Of a stretch of 64,000 nucleotides of DNA, positions 26,514 to 35,952 are shown piece after piece. The notes under the pieces were generated by a model. The model was not told the DNA's origin and searched no databases. It was given only the letters and a program-made list of their open reading frames with translations. Position 1 is the first letter of the stretch; each line of letters begins with the position of its first letter. Both the position numbers and the translations under genes were made by a program. This DNA is from Gammaproteobacteria bacterium (GTDB lineage Bacteria > Pseudomonadota > Gammaproteobacteria > Steroidobacterales > Steroidobacteraceae): positions 62,001 through 126,000 of the forward strand of contig VGVB01000001.1 of NCBI GenBank assembly GCA_016882265.1, in the 5' to 3' direction.

Positions 26514-27704
26514 ATGCAGTTCGCGTTCACGCCGGAGCAGGAAATGATCCGCGAGGCGGCGCGCGAATTCGTCGCCGGCCACGGCAGTTCCACGCACCTG
26601 CGCGCGGTGCTGGCGGGGGCGCAGGGCTACGATCCACAATCCTGGCAGGCGCTCGCGGTCGAGCTCGGCTGGACCGGTCTGGCGCTGCCGGAAAACGTCG
26701 GCGGTGGCGGACTCGGCGCGGTCGAGCTGGCGATCCTGCTCGAGGAGACAGGCCGCCGCCTGTTCATGTCGCCGCTGTTCGCGACCAGCGGCCTCGCCAC
26801 CGCGCTGCTGTGCGAATGCGCGGCACCCGCGCAGCAGGAACGCTGGCTCCGGCCGATTGCGGCGGGCGCCTGCATCGCGACCGCGGCGCTGACCGGTGAC
26901 AGCGGGCGGCCCGAGGCGATCGGCATGACCCTGACGCCGGATGGCGGTGGTGGCGGCCGGCTCGATGGCCATGCCTCGTTCGTGCTGTACGGTGATGTCT
27001 CCGACCTCGTGCTGATCGCGGCACGCACACAGGGTCAGGCCGGTGACGAGGCGACCACACTGGTCGTATTGCCGCGCGGCACCGCCGGCTGCACGGCGGC
27101 GCGCCTCGTGACGATGGATCCGACGCGGCCGTATGCGCGGCTCTGCTGCGCCGGCGTTCGGGTCGGGCCCGACGCGATCATCGGCGGCATTGGCCAGGCC
27201 GGCACGGCGCTCGCGCGCGGCCTGCAGATCGCGCAGATCGCCTTCGCCGCGGAGCAGCTCGGCGGCGCGTTCGGCGCGCTCGAGATGACCGTCGAATACG
27301 CGCGGCAGCGCGTGCAGTTCGGCCGGGTCATCGGCAGCTTCCAGGCGGTCAAGCACCGGCTCGCGGATCTGCTGGTGGCCTGCGAGGCGGCGAAGTCGGC
27401 GGTCTGTTACGCGGCCTGCATGGTGGACGAATATCGCGCCGGCACCGCTACGGCGCAGGAGCTGGCCGAAGCGGCGGCGCTGGTGCAGAGCTGCTGTTCG
27501 GAGGCGTTCATGCAGTGCGGCGCCAACGCGATCCAGTTGCATGGCGGCATCGGCTTCACCTGGGAGCACGACGCGCAGCTCTACTTCAAGCGCGCGCGTT
27601 CCGCGCTGACCTATCTCGGCACTCCGGACTGGCATCGCGAGAGGATCGCGCGACTGATCGGCCTCGACGATCCGCCGCCGGCGGCCGCGGGAGACGGGCG
27701 ATGA
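26514..27704 (+). CDS. Acyl-CoA dehydrogenase, HIP pathway (pair 2, subunit B)
   Basis: A 396-residue acyl-CoA dehydrogenase starting MQFAFTPEQEMIREAAREFV. It has GWTGLALPENVGGGGLGAVE, the FAD-domain block EYARQRVQFGRVIGSFQAVK and the C-terminal AIQLHGGIGFTWEHDAQLYF with KRARSALTYLG. Two features stand out: the middle TGxKxxV region is weakly conserved (LDGHASFVLYGDVSD), and a Gly-rich stretch PDGGGGGRL interrupts it. Its last bases overlap the start of the next dehydrogenase (ATGA), typical of subunits of one heteromeric enzyme. Confidence 0.85.
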   Translation: MQFAFTPEQEMIREAAREFVAGHGSSTHLRAVLAGAQGYDPQSWQALAVELGWTGLALPENVGGGGLGAVELAILLEETGRRLFMSPLFATSGLATALLCECAAPAQQERWLRPIAAGACIATAALTGDSGRPEAIGMTLTPDGGGGGRLDGHASFVLYGDVSDLVLIAARTQGQAGDEATTLVVLPRGTAGCTAARLVTMDPTRPYARLCCAGVRVGPDAIIGGIGQAGTALARGLQIAQIAFAAEQLGGAFGALEMTVEYARQRVQFGRVIGSFQAVKHRLADLLVACEAAKSAVCYAACMVDEYRAGTATAQELAEAAALVQSCCSEAFMQCGANAIQLHGGIGFTWEHDAQLYFKRARSALTYLGTPDWHRERIARLIGLDDPPPAAAGDGR

Positions 27705-28891
27705 AGCTGGGTTTCACGCCGGCCGAGGAAGCGTTCCGCCGCGAGTGCGCCGCGTGGCTGGAGGCGCAGCTCAGCGGTCCGTTCCGCGCGATCCGCGGGG
27801 CGACCGGACTGGTCGCCTGCGTCGAGCAGCGCCTCGCGTGGGAGCGCGTGCTCGGGCGCGCGCGCTGGAGCGTGATCGGCTGGCCGGAACGTTACGGCGG
27901 CCGCGATGCCAGCCTCGCCGAGCAGGTGATCTTCGCCGAGGAATATGCGCGGGCCGGCGCGCCCGGGCGGATGGGGCACCTCGGCGTCGAACTGGCCGGG
28001 CCGACCATCCTGCATTTCGGCAACGACGCGCAGCGCGAGCGCTTCCTGCCGAAGATCGCCGCCGGCGAGGAGTTCTGGTGCCAAGGCTACTCCGAACCGA
28101 ACGCCGGCTCCGACCTCGCCGCAGTGCGCACGCGCGCGCGCCTGGAGCAGGGGCCGCGCGGCGCCGAATGGGTCATCGACGGGCAGAAGACCTGGACCTC
28201 GCTCGCGCAGTTCGCGCAGTGGATCTTCACCATCTGCCGGACCGAGGCCGGCAGCCGTGGTCCGGCGGGCCTGTCGTACCTGCTGGTGCCGATGCAGCAG
28301 TCGGGCGTGACGCTCCGCCCGATCCGCCAGATCACCGGCGAGGAGGAATTCAACGAGGTGTTCTTCGACGGCGCGCGGACGCCGGCCGAATACTGCGTCG
28401 GCCGGCCCGGCGACGGCTGGAAGGTGGCGATGGGCACGCTGGCCTTCGAGCGCGGCGTGTCGACGCTGGCCCAGCAGATGCGCTTCCGCAATGAGTTCGA
28501 GCAGCTCGTCGCGGCGGCGCGCGCCAACGGCGCGGCGCGCGACCCGCTGATCCGGCAGCGCATCGCCGAGGCCTGGATCGGACTGCGCATCATGCGTTAC
28601 AGCGCGCTCCGGATGCTGTCCGGCGGACGCGAGGGCGCGCTGCCGCCCGAGGCGCTGACCTACAAGATCTACTGGGCGACGTGGCGGCGGCGGCTCGGTG
28701 AACTGGCGATGGACGTACTCGGCCCGGCCGCGGAGATCGCGCGCGCGGCGCCGTACGAGTTCGACGATCTGCCGCGGATGTTCCTGGCCTCGCGCTCGGA
28801 TACCATCTACGCCGGCACCAACCAGATCCAGCGCAACATCATCGCCGAGCGCGCGCTCGGCCTGCCGAAGGAGCCACGCGGTGACCGCTGA
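27701..28891 (+). CDS. Acyl-CoA dehydrogenase, HIP pathway (pair 2, subunit A)
   Basis: A 396-residue acyl-CoA dehydrogenase starting MKLGFTPAEEAFRRECAAWL. Landmarks are WSVIGWPERYGGRDASLAEQ, GYSEPNAGSDLAAVRTRARL, WVIDGQKTWTSLAQFAQWIF, FNEVFFDGARTPAEYCVG and the C-terminal IYAGTNQIQRNIIAERALGL. The domain set is complete. It overlaps the preceding dehydrogenase by 4 nt and the following ipdF by 11 nt. With the preceding gene it probably forms an alpha2beta2 enzyme such as the FadE30 or FadE31-33 activities of the actinobacterial pathway; which one cannot be told from the sequence alone. Confidence 0.86.
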   Translation: MKLGFTPAEEAFRRECAAWLEAQLSGPFRAIRGATGLVACVEQRLAWERVLGRARWSVIGWPERYGGRDASLAEQVIFAEEYARAGAPGRMGHLGVELAGPTILHFGNDAQRERFLPKIAAGEEFWCQGYSEPNAGSDLAAVRTRARLEQGPRGAEWVIDGQKTWTSLAQFAQWIFTICRTEAGSRGPAGLSYLLVPMQQSGVTLRPIRQITGEEEFNEVFFDGARTPAEYCVGRPGDGWKVAMGTLAFERGVSTLAQQMRFRNEFEQLVAAARANGAARDPLIRQRIAEAWIGLRIMRYSALRMLSGGREGALPPEALTYKIYWATWRRRLGELAMDVLGPAAEIARAAPYEFDDLPRMFLASRSDTIYAGTNQIQRNIIAERALGLPKEPRGDR

Positions 28892-29675
28892 ATCCGGACC
28901 CGTCGTTCCAGCCTGCCCGCCGGGACGCGCGCTGCTCGCCGGCCGCACCGTGCTGCTCACCGCCGCCGCGGGGACCGGCATCGGCTACGCCGTCGCCGAA
29001 CGCTGCCTCGCCGAGGGCGCACGCCTGTTCGTCAGCGACCTGCACCAGCGCCGGCTCGGCGAGGCCGTCGCCCGGCTCGAGGCCCTCGGCCACGGCCGGC
29101 CCGGCGCGCGGCCCTGCGACGTCACCCGGCAGGCCGACGTCGATGCGCTGGTCGCCGCGGCGCTCGCTGAGCTTGGCCACATCGACGTGCTGATCAACAA
29201 CGCCGGACTCGGCGGAACGACGAACCTCGTCGACATGACCGACGAGCAGTGGTCGCGCGTGCTCGAGGTGTCGCTGACCAGCGTGTTCCGGATGTGCCGC
29301 GCGGTGCTGCCGCACATGTATGCGCGGAAGAGCGGCGCCGTCGTCAACAACGCCTCGGTGCTCGGCTGGCGCGCGCAGGCCGGGCAGGCGCACTACGCCG
29401 CGGCCAAGGCCGGCGTGATGGCCCTCACGCGCTGTGCCGCGATCGAGTCGGCGCCGTACCAGGTGCGCGTCAATGCGGTGGCGCCGTCCATCGCGATGCA
29501 CGCCTTCCTCGCGAAGACGACCACGCCGGAGCTGCTGGCCGAGCTCGCGCGGCGCGAGGCCTTCGGCCGCCCGGCGGAGACCTGGGAGGTGGCCAACGTG
29601 ATGGTCTTTCTCGCCAGCGATCTGTCCAGCTACCTCACCGGCGAGGTGCTGTCGGTGTCGAGCCAGCACCCGTGA
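28881..29675 (+). CDS. ipdF: IpdF-like 5-hydroxy-HIC-CoA dehydrogenase (SDR)
   Basis: A 264-residue SDR. The nucleotide loop is VLLTAAAGTGIGYAVAERCL (AAAGTGIG, characteristic of this family), followed by VSDLHQRRLGEAVARL, DVLINNAGLGGTTNLVDM, VVNNASVLGWRAQAGQ, HYAAAKAGVMALTRCAAIE and the end YLTGEVLSVSSQHP. Rv3559c/IpdF of Mycobacterium shares the distinctive NNASVLGWRAQ, AAAKAGVMALTRC and final S-QHP pattern as I recall it. IpdF oxidises a hydroxy group of the CoA ester in HIP breakdown. The GTG at 28881 is inside the 3' end of the previous gene; its stop overlaps the MaoC start. Confidence 0.87.
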   Translation: MTAESGPVVPACPPGRALLAGRTVLLTAAAGTGIGYAVAERCLAEGARLFVSDLHQRRLGEAVARLEALGHGRPGARPCDVTRQADVDALVAAALAELGHIDVLINNAGLGGTTNLVDMTDEQWSRVLEVSLTSVFRMCRAVLPHMYARKSGAVVNNASVLGWRAQAGQAHYAAAKAGVMALTRCAAIESAPYQVRVNAVAPSIAMHAFLAKTTTPELLAELARREAFGRPAETWEVANVMVFLASDLSSYLTGEVLSVSSQHP

Positions 29676-30130
29676 CCCGTGTGTTCGCGAACCCGGCGGC
29701 GCTGCGCGAAGCGGTCGGCGCCGAGCTCGGCCCGACCGAGTGGCTGACCGTGGACCAGGAGCGGATCAACGGCTTCGCCGCGGTGACCGGTGACGACCAG
29801 TGGATTCACGTCGACGTCGAGCGTGCGCGGCAGGGCCCGTTCGGCGGTACGATCGCGCACGGTTACCTGACGCTCGCGCTGGTCAACTGGTTCCTGCCGC
29901 GCTTGATGCGCGTCGATGGCACTTCGATGGGCGTGAACTACGGTCTCGAGCGCGTGCGCTTCCCGGACTACGTGCCGGCCGGCAGCCGCATCCGCGGGCG
30001 CGGCCAGATCACCGCCGCCGAGCCCGTGCAAGGCGGAGTCCAGGTCACGGTGCGCGTGACCGTCGAGCGCGAAGGCGCCGCGAAGCCCGCCTGTGTCGCC
30101 GATACCGTGAGTCGTTTCTTCAGCCGTTGA
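29672..30130 (+). CDS. MaoC-like hydratase/dehydratase
   Basis: A 152-residue hot-dog-fold protein with the MaoC/R-hydratase motif: INGFAAVTGDDQWIHVDVER followed by GPFGGTIAHGYLTLALVNW, giving the catalytic Asp and His. Family members hydrate trans-2-enoyl-CoA. The GTG start overlaps the ipdF stop (GTGA). In this operon it is a candidate for the hydration step that pairs with the acyl-CoA dehydrogenases and the Rv3548c-like SDR in a beta-oxidation round of the HIP side chain or opened rings. Confidence 0.85.
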   Translation: MTRVFANPAALREAVGAELGPTEWLTVDQERINGFAAVTGDDQWIHVDVERARQGPFGGTIAHGYLTLALVNWFLPRLMRVDGTSMGVNYGLERVRFPDYVPAGSRIRGRGQITAAEPVQGGVQVTVRVTVEREGAAKPACVADTVSRFFSR

Positions 30131-30139
30131 GGTCATTGC

Positions 30140-31342
30140 ATGCGCGAAGCCGTCATCGTCTCCGTGGCCCGTACGCCGATCGGCAAAGCCTACCGCGGCG
30201 CCTTCAACGACACCGAGGCGCCGGTGCTGGCCGGGCACGTGGTCGCCGAGGCGGTGCGCCGCGCCGGGCTCGCGCCCGCAGAAGTCGAGGACGTGATCCT
30301 CGGCTGCGCCGCGCAGCAGGGCACGCAGGGCTACAACATCGGCCGGCTGGCGGTCGCCACCGCCGGCCTGCCGGTCACGGTGCCGGGCATGACCATCGAC
30401 CGGATGTGCTCGTCCGGGCTGATGGCGATTGCGACCGGCGCCAAGCAGATCGTCTGCGACGGCATGCAGGCGATCGTCGCCGGCGGCGTCGAGTCGATCA
30501 GCCTGGTGCAGAACCAGCACAAGAACGGCTACCGCGCCGAGTCGCAGGCGGCGATCGCGCGCTGGCCGCACGTGTACATGCAGATGATCGAGACCGCTGA
30601 AGTGGTCGCGGCGCGCTACGGCGTCAGCCGCGCGGCGCAGGACGAGTTCGCGCTGCAGAGCCAGCAGCGCACCGCCGCGGCGCAGGCGGCCGGCCGCTTC
30701 GCCGCGGAGCTGGCGCCGCTGCCGACGCGCAAGCTGCTGGTCAACCGCGAGACCGGGGCGACCAGCTTCGAGGAGGTGACACTCGCAGCCGATGAGGGCG
30801 TGCGTGGCGATACCACGCTCGCCGGCCTCGCCTCGCTCAAACCGGTGTGGAAGGGCGGCACGCTGGTGGCCGAGGGCCAGCACATCACCGCCGGCAACGC
30901 CTCGCAGCTCTCCGATGGCGCCGCCGCGGTCGTGCTGCTCGAGGCCGGCGAAGCGGCGCGCCGCAAGCTGACGCCGCTCGGCGCCTACCGCGGCATGGCG
31001 GTGGCCGGCTGCGCGCCGGAGGAGATGGGCATCGGGCCGGTGTTCGCGGTGCCGAAGCTGCTGGCCCGGCACGGCCTCTCGGTCGGCGACATCGACCTGT
31101 GGGAGCTGAACGAGGCCTTCGCGGTGCAGGCGCTGTACTGTCGCGACCGCCTCGGCATCGATCCCGAGCGCTACAACGTCAACGGCGGCGCGATCGCCGT
31201 CGGCCACCCGTTCGGCATGAGCGGCGCGCGTCTCGTCATGCACGCGCTGCTGGAGGGCCGGCGGCGCGGGGCGCGGCGCGTGGTCGTGACCATGTGCATC
31301 GGCGCCGGCATGGGCGCGGCGGCGCTGTTCGACGTCTTGTGA
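30140..31342 (+). CDS. Acetyl-CoA acetyltransferase family thiolase
   Basis: A 400-residue thiolase with a full catalytic set: Cys90 in [14 protein letters not shown], His356 in [14 protein letters not shown] and Cys386 in [14 protein letters not shown]. It starts [20 protein letters not shown] and has [20 protein letters not shown]. It is more like general beta-oxidation thiolases than the first thiolase of the operon. It may cleave 3-oxoacyl-CoA intermediates from the opened steroid rings. The stop overlaps the start of the AsnC regulator (TTGTGA). Confidence 0.85.
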   Translation: MREAVIVSVARTPIGKAYRGAFNDTEAPVLAGHVVAEAVRRAGLAPAEVEDVILGCAAQQGTQGYNIGRLAVATAGLPVTVPGMTIDRMCSSGLMAIATGAKQIVCDGMQAIVAGGVESISLVQNQHKNGYRAESQAAIARWPHVYMQMIETAEVVAARYGVSRAAQDEFALQSQQRTAAAQAAGRFAAELAPLPTRKLLVNRETGATSFEEVTLAADEGVRGDTTLAGLASLKPVWKGGTLVAEGQHITAGNASQLSDGAAAVVLLEAGEAARRKLTPLGAYRGMAVAGCAPEEMGIGPVFAVPKLLARHGLSVGDIDLWELNEAFAVQALYCRDRLGIDPERYNVNGGAIAVGHPFGMSGARLVMHALLEGRRRGARRVVVTMCIGAGMGAAALFDVL

Positions 31343-31851
31343 CCGGCGGCCGGCGGCAGCGGGGAGCGGCGGTCGGCGAGCAGGCGGCGCCGGCGCCTGG
31401 CGACCTCGACGCGCTGGACCGGCGCATCATCGAGCTGCTGCGCCAGCAGGGCCGCGCCACCAACCAGGCCCTTGCACAGAAACTCGGCGTCGCCGCGGCG
31501 ACGGTCAGCGCGCGGATCCGACGGCTGGCGCGGATCCGGGCCATGAAGGTCGTCGCCGTCACCGACTTCGCCGCGCTCGGCTACGGCGTCGTGCTGGCGA
31601 TCGGCGTGCACGTACTGGGCCGCGCGGCCGAGGAGGTCGCCCGCGACCTCGCGAAGCTCCGCGAGGTGTTCGCGGTGCACATCATGACCGGCGCCTGGGA
31701 TATCGAGATCCTGGTGGCGCTGCGCGACTTCGACGAGCTGCACGCGCAGTTCCTGAAGAACGTGGCCAGGATCAGGGGCATCCGCAGCATCGACTGCAGC
31801 ATCGCCACCGAGATCGTCAAGTTCGACTTCGACTCGGCGCCGATCGCATGA
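31339..31851 (+). CDS. Lrp/AsnC family regulator 1
   Basis: A 170-residue regulator: a basic unstructured N-terminus, then an HTH beginning [20 protein letters not shown] with [20 protein letters not shown], and a C-terminal RAM (ligand-binding, oligomerisation) domain ending [19 protein letters not shown]. The GTG start overlaps the thiolase stop. It is cotranscribed with the HIP operon and with a second AsnC gene, so it may report a pathway CoA ester or amino acid and act back on the operon. Confidence 0.85.
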   Translation: MTGGRRQRGAAVGEQAAPAPGDLDALDRRIIELLRQQGRATNQALAQKLGVAAATVSARIRRLARIRAMKVVAVTDFAALGYGVVLAIGVHVLGRAAEEVARDLAKLREVFAVHIMTGAWDIEILVALRDFDELHAQFLKNVARIRGIRSIDCSIATEIVKFDFDSAPIA

Positions 31852-32321
31852 GCCTGCCGCAGCTCGACGAGCTCGACCGCCGCATCCTCGAGTTGCTGGC
31901 CGGGGATGCGCGGGTCAGCAACCGGCAGCTCGCCGGGCAGCTCGGCGTCACTGAGGGCACGGTACGCGGCCGGCTGAAACGGCTCGAGGCCGACAAGCTG
32001 ATCCGCTTCAGCGCGATCACCAACGTGTCGCTGCTCGGCTCGCGCAAGGTCGTGCTGATCGGCGTCCAGGCGCAGCTCAGCGAGCTGCCGGCGCTGTGCC
32101 AGAAGCTCGCCGCGATGCGCGAGATCCGCTGCGTGATCGCGATGCTGGGCCGCTACAACATCCTCTGCGTCGCGCTGCTCGACTCACTGCAGGAGATCAG
32201 CGACCTCGCCAGCAACCGTATCCTCGCACTGCCCGGCGTGCAACAGGTCGATACCTCGATCGCGGTCCATACGCTGAAGTACGACCCGCGCTTCTCGCGG
32301 GTGATGAAGCGGCCGGGGTGA
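31848..32321 (+). CDS. Lrp/AsnC family regulator 2
   Basis: A 157-residue regulator with an HTH (ELDRRILELLAGDARVSNRQ, AGQLGVTEGTVRGRLKRLEA) and a RAM domain (VIAMLGRYNILCVALLDSL and VDTSIAVHTLKYDPRFSRV). The start overlaps the stop of the preceding AsnC gene (ATGA). The two proteins share the fold but differ widely outside the HTH, so this is a heteromeric or dual-signal arrangement rather than a recent duplication. Confidence 0.85.
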   Translation: MSLPQLDELDRRILELLAGDARVSNRQLAGQLGVTEGTVRGRLKRLEADKLIRFSAITNVSLLGSRKVVLIGVQAQLSELPALCQKLAAMREIRCVIAMLGRYNILCVALLDSLQEISDLASNRILALPGVQQVDTSIAVHTLKYDPRFSRVMKRPG

Positions 32322-32383
32322 GCGGAGGGCTGCAGCCGGGTGGCAACACGCTGGTAGCTGGCAATGCTTCGCCGGACTGGCGG

Positions 32384-32785
32384 TCAAGCCCCGCAGTTTA
32401 CGACGCGCAGACCAAGGTGCTGCTCAAGAGCAGCAAAGTCACGATCGCTGTGCAGCAGTCGGAGGCCATCGGCCAGACAGCGGGTCGCAATGAGAACGTC
32501 GACTGTCCCGCGCACGGTCACGCCAGCAGCCCGAAGTCTGCGGTAGTTGCGCGCCGCTTCGACTGCCAGGTCGGTACCCCCGACGATGACCTGCTCGAGT
32601 TGTCCGAGCAGGCGCCTGGCTTCGTTGAAACCCTGGTCATCGGTGAAGCCCTGCAGAACCTCGGCCAGTATCAGATCGCCGACCACCAACCCTTCAACGC
32701 CGAGATTCCGATCCAGCCACTCAGCCTGCCGCGTCGGCTTGTTGCGGAAGAAGTCGATCCACACGCTGGAGTCGACGAGGATCAC
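32384..32785 (-). CDS. vapC: PIN-domain toxin, VapC family
   Basis: A 133-residue PIN-domain ribonuclease starting at GTG (VILVDSSVWIDFFRNKP). Acidic catalytic residues appear as the Asp of LVDSSVW, the Glu of LILAEVLQGF, and Asp residues in RGTVDVLIATRC and HSDRDFAALE. The start overlaps the stop of the antitoxin gene (GTGA), so translation is coupled. Toxins of this type are usually RNases that are held inactive by the cognate VapB. Confidence 0.9.
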   Translation of the reverse strand: MILVDSSVWIDFFRNKPTRQAEWLDRNLGVEGLVVGDLILAEVLQGFTDDQGFNEARRLLGQLEQVIVGGTDLAVEAARNYRRLRAAGVTVRGTVDVLIATRCLADGLRLLHSDRDFAALEQHLGLRVVNCGA

Positions 32786-32976
32786 TTGTCGCGCCGCATC
32801 GTGCCCAGATCGCCCACCCACTCGTACTTGCCGCGCAGCTTGCGCAGCCTGGTCTGCTGCTGCAGGCGCAGCAACGTCCGCAACCCCTGCTCCACGGCTT
32901 CACGCTTGGTCTTGATGCCCGTGGCCTTCAGCGTGGCCTCCATGAGCGCGTCGTCGATGACGATGTTCGTGCGCAT
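32782..32976 (-). CDS. vapB: Antitoxin, VapB family
   Basis: A 64-residue antitoxin with the classical N-terminal ribbon-helix-helix MRTNIVIDDALMEATLKATG and IKTKREAVEQGLRTLLRL, then a basic linker and a short C-terminal toxin-binding tail (YEWVGDLGTMRRDK). CGGAG lies 9 nt before the ATG. Short inverted repeats TGTAT/ATACA flank that ribosome-binding site and could serve as the autoregulatory site. Confidence 0.9.
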   Translation of the reverse strand: MRTNIVIDDALMEATLKATGIKTKREAVEQGLRTLLRLQQQTRLRKLRGKYEWVGDLGTMRRDK

Positions 32977-33110
32977 AGATGTATACTCCGGAAAAGCATA
33001 CACATCATAGTTGCAGCGGCTGAGGCGGGCAACAGCAGCGAGGCCTGATGTAGGTAACACATGATTTGTCCTCAGGCTCCAGCAACGCTCCTGGTCCGCC
33101 CGCGATGGAC

Positions 33111-34493
33111 TCACAGGCCGGCATCCGCCGCGAATGACCAATCGACTTTGCGGACGTAGCGCAGGTAGAACGCGAACAGGACGCCGAGGCCGAGCCACGC
33201 CAGCCCGGCGGCCAGCGCCGCGTCATCGAGGCTGACGAAGGCGTAGCCGGTGACGGCCAGTCCGAGGAGCGGGCAGGCCAGGTCGCGGAACCAGCGGCCG
33301 CTCTGCTGCCGCAGCAGCAGGAACCGGATCGCCGTCACGTTGACGAACGACCAGCACAGCAGCAGGCTGAAGTTGACGATCGAGGTCATCACCTCGGCCT
33401 GGTCCGGGAAGGCCAGGCACAGCAGCGTCGAGACGACGGCGGTGACGAGAACGCCGGCGTACGGGCTCTGGTACTTCGGGTGCACGCGCGCCAGCCACCG
33501 CGGCAGCATGCGGTCGCGGCCCATCGCGTACAGCAGTCGCGCGCTGCAGGCCTGGGCGCTGATGCAGCTCCCGAGCATCGTGACGACGATCGCGACGACC
33601 AGCGCCGACTTGAGGCTGTTCCCGCCGACCCGTTCGGCGATGGCATAGAACGCCGTCTCGGCGTCGCCGAGCGTCGTGTAATCAGGCCAGGCCAGTGCCG
33701 CGGCCCAGACCAGCAGCAGGAAGAATGCACCCAGCAGGCCGAAGCTCAGCAGCACGCCGCGGCCGAGCGTCCGGGTGCCACCCTTCGTTTCCTCGCCCAG
33801 CGTCGTGAGCATCTCCGGACCGCCGAAATTGAAGACAGCGATCGCGACACCGGCCATGACCGCCAGCAGGTCGAACTGCCCCGCCGCCGAGAACGGCGCC
33901 GCCGTGAACGCTGCGCCACCGGTCCCGTGCATGACGGCGACGAGGCAGGCGATGACGGTCCAGACGTAGATGGCCAGACCGGCGCCGAGAATGTAGCGGA
34001 GAATGTTCCGGGTCATTTCCAGACCGCGATAATTGGCCCAGGTGTTGAGCGCGATGAATGCCGCCAGCCAGAGCTGGACCGGCACGGCCGGCCACAGGGC
34101 CCGGAGCGCGTGGGCACCGAAGATATACAGCAGCGGCAGCAGCACCAGGTACATGCCGGCCATCGCCCAGCCGATCAGGAAGCCGGCCAGCCGGGAGAGG
34201 CCGCGCGACACGAAGGCATAACCGCCGCCGGCCAGCGGGAACGATTCGGACAAGCGCGCGTAGCTGTTGCCGGTCAGCAGCATGCCGATGCCGGCCAGCA
34301 GGTACACCGTGGCGATGGCGCCCTGCGCCGCTCCGATCACGAAGCCATAGATGATGACCACGGAGATCGGCACGGCCATGCACAGGCCGAGGATGACCAG
34401 ATCGGTCACGCCCAGTACGCGCTTCAGTTCCTGGCGGTAGCCGAAGTCGGCCGCCGTGACCTCGGCTGCCGGCGCAGTTTGCGGCTCGGTCAT
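33111..34493 (-). CDS. APC superfamily amino acid/amine permease
   Basis: A 460-residue inner-membrane transporter with about 12 hydrophobic segments. The first helix region VLGVTDLVILGLCMAVPISV and the EETKGGTRTLGRGVLLSF loop between helices are typical of APC permeases. C-terminal segments include LLLCWSFVNVTAIRFLLL. It is the last gene of the gamma-glutamyl/corrinoid operon, 12 nt after the glutamine-synthetase-like gene. PuuP, the putrescine importer, is the nearest functional parallel in such clusters, so an amine or amino acid substrate is likely. Confidence 0.87.
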   Translation of the reverse strand: MTEPQTAPAAEVTAADFGYRQELKRVLGVTDLVILGLCMAVPISVVIIYGFVIGAAQGAIATVYLLAGIGMLLTGNSYARLSESFPLAGGGYAFVSRGLSRLAGFLIGWAMAGMYLVLLPLLYIFGAHALRALWPAVPVQLWLAAFIALNTWANYRGLEMTRNILRYILGAGLAIYVWTVIACLVAVMHGTGGAAFTAAPFSAAGQFDLLAVMAGVAIAVFNFGGPEMLTTLGEETKGGTRTLGRGVLLSFGLLGAFFLLLVWAAALAWPDYTTLGDAETAFYAIAERVGGNSLKSALVVAIVVTMLGSCISAQACSARLLYAMGRDRMLPRWLARVHPKYQSPYAGVLVTAVVSTLLCLAFPDQAEVMTSIVNFSLLLCWSFVNVTAIRFLLLRQQSGRWFRDLACPLLGLAVTGYAFVSLDDAALAAGLAWLGLGVLFAFYLRYVRKVDWSFAADAGL

Positions 34494-34505
34494 CCGGACA
34501 GGCTA

Positions 34506-35918
34506 TCAGAGGCTGTCGAAGTACCGCCGGAATTCGAACTCGGTGATGTGCGAGTCGAGCCAGCCGCGCCAGGCCTGCCACTCGGCGTCGCGGCTGAGCG
34601 CGTAGTGCTCGACGAACTCATCGCCGAAGGTGGCGCGAGCGAAAGCGGAGTCGCGGAACGCCGCCGTCGAATCGGGCAGCGTACGCGGCAGCGGTGCGCA
34701 GCGGCCTTCGGCCACCGGGTCGCCGGGACAGGGCGGGCCGGGATCGAGGCGCTGCTCGATGCCATGCAGGCCGCCGGCCAGCATCGCGGCGATCGTCAGG
34801 TATGGATTGATGTCGGCACCGGGCACACGGTGCTCGATGCGGGCGCTCTTCGCCGCCGGTGTCGTGATCGCTCGCAGTGCGGTGCAGCGGTTCTCGACGC
34901 CCCACGAGACATCCTCGGGCGACCAGGCCAGCCGGTCCATGCGCCGGTAGGAGTTGACGGTCGGCCGGAACAGCACATGCAGGTCGCGCATCGTCTGCAA
35001 CAGTCCGCCAGCGTAGTGCAGGCCGGTCGCGGCGAGCGTGGCCGCGCCGGGCTCGTGGAAAACGTTGCGGCCGTCGCGCAGCAGGCTCTGGTGGTGATGC
35101 GCGCCGCTCGCGCTCTCGTGCCCGACCGGCCGGCAGCGCGCCATGAACGTGGCGATCAGGCCGCGCTCCTCGCAGAGCTGCTTCAGATACAGCTTGGAGC
35201 GGACCGCGGCGTCGGCGGCGGCGAGCGCCGGCAGCGGGGCCAGCGCGTACTCGATCATGCCGAGCCCGTACTCGGTGTGCATCGCCGCTACGCCGATACC
35301 GAGCCCCTCGAGCCGGGCGATAAACTCGCGCGCCAGACTTTCGAAACCCGGCGCGCGCAGCAGGTCGTAGTTGAGCAGCGAGCGGCCCCACGGTTGCAGC
35401 TTCGCGTGCCGGCCCTGGCGGTGCAGTTCGTCGTCGGCGACGAAGACGACCAGCTCGTACTCGAGTCCGAAGCGTGTTTCGAAGCCGAGCGCCGTTGCCC
35501 GTTGCTCGATGGCCGCAAGCTGGCCGCGGGCATCCAGCGGGCAGGCGCTGCCATCCGTGCGCGTCGAGTTGGTGAGCACGGCGGCGGTATCCGGCTGCCA
35601 CGGCAGACGCACGACGGTGGCCGGGTCGGCAATGGCGATGTAGTTGGGGAAGCCGTTGGCGAAGCCGGCCACCGGGGCCTCGAACACCGGCATTCCGACC
35701 GGTTCGCCGTCGCCGTGCGTGCAACTGAACAGCGCCGTGTTCAGCCCATCGCCCTCTGGCGTCAGTCCTTTCGCCAGCGGGCAGATCTTGGTGCGCAGCG
35801 TGCCCAGCAGATCGGCGATCTGCACCTGGACGTAACGGACGCCGGCCGCACCGAACTCCCGCGCCAGGCGCTCCAGTTCCGTGCGGCGCATGTCGACATA
35901 CTCGCGATGGGTGTACAT
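34506..35918 (-). CDS. Glutamine-synthetase-like gamma-glutamylamide ligase
   Basis: A 470-residue member of the glutamine synthetase superfamily, probably joining glutamate to an amine using ATP. Seen motifs: GLEYELVVFVADDELH (metal-binding Glu), MHTEYGLGMIEYAL, ESASGAHHHQSLLR (the HHH ATP/metal site), RRMDRLAWSPEDVSWGVENR and ARIEHRVPGADINPYL. The usual NPGxHE loop of GlnA is absent. PuuA and IpuC are precedents that make gamma-glutamylputrescine or gamma-glutamylisopropylamide. The context (amidotransferase, permease, XRE-cupin regulator) fits that catabolic role rather than ammonia assimilation. The amine itself is not known. Confidence 0.85.
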   Translation of the reverse strand: MYTHREYVDMRRTELERLAREFGAAGVRYVQVQIADLLGTLRTKICPLAKGLTPEGDGLNTALFSCTHGDGEPVGMPVFEAPVAGFANGFPNYIAIADPATVVRLPWQPDTAAVLTNSTRTDGSACPLDARGQLAAIEQRATALGFETRFGLEYELVVFVADDELHRQGRHAKLQPWGRSLLNYDLLRAPGFESLAREFIARLEGLGIGVAAMHTEYGLGMIEYALAPLPALAAADAAVRSKLYLKQLCEERGLIATFMARCRPVGHESASGAHHHQSLLRDGRNVFHEPGAATLAATGLHYAGGLLQTMRDLHVLFRPTVNSYRRMDRLAWSPEDVSWGVENRCTALRAITTPAAKSARIEHRVPGADINPYLTIAAMLAGGLHGIEQRLDPGPPCPGDPVAEGRCAPLPRTLPDSTAAFRDSAFARATFGDEFVEHYALSRDAEWQAWRGWLDSHITEFEFRRYFDSL

Positions 35919-35952
35919 GGCAGCAGTGTCCTTCTCCGGGGTGGCGCCCCGG

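Noticed and set aside
34506..35918. Housekeeping glutamine synthetase glnA
   Set aside because: The GlnA adenylylation region and NPGxHE loop are not seen, and its operon is catabolic with a PuuR-like regulator.
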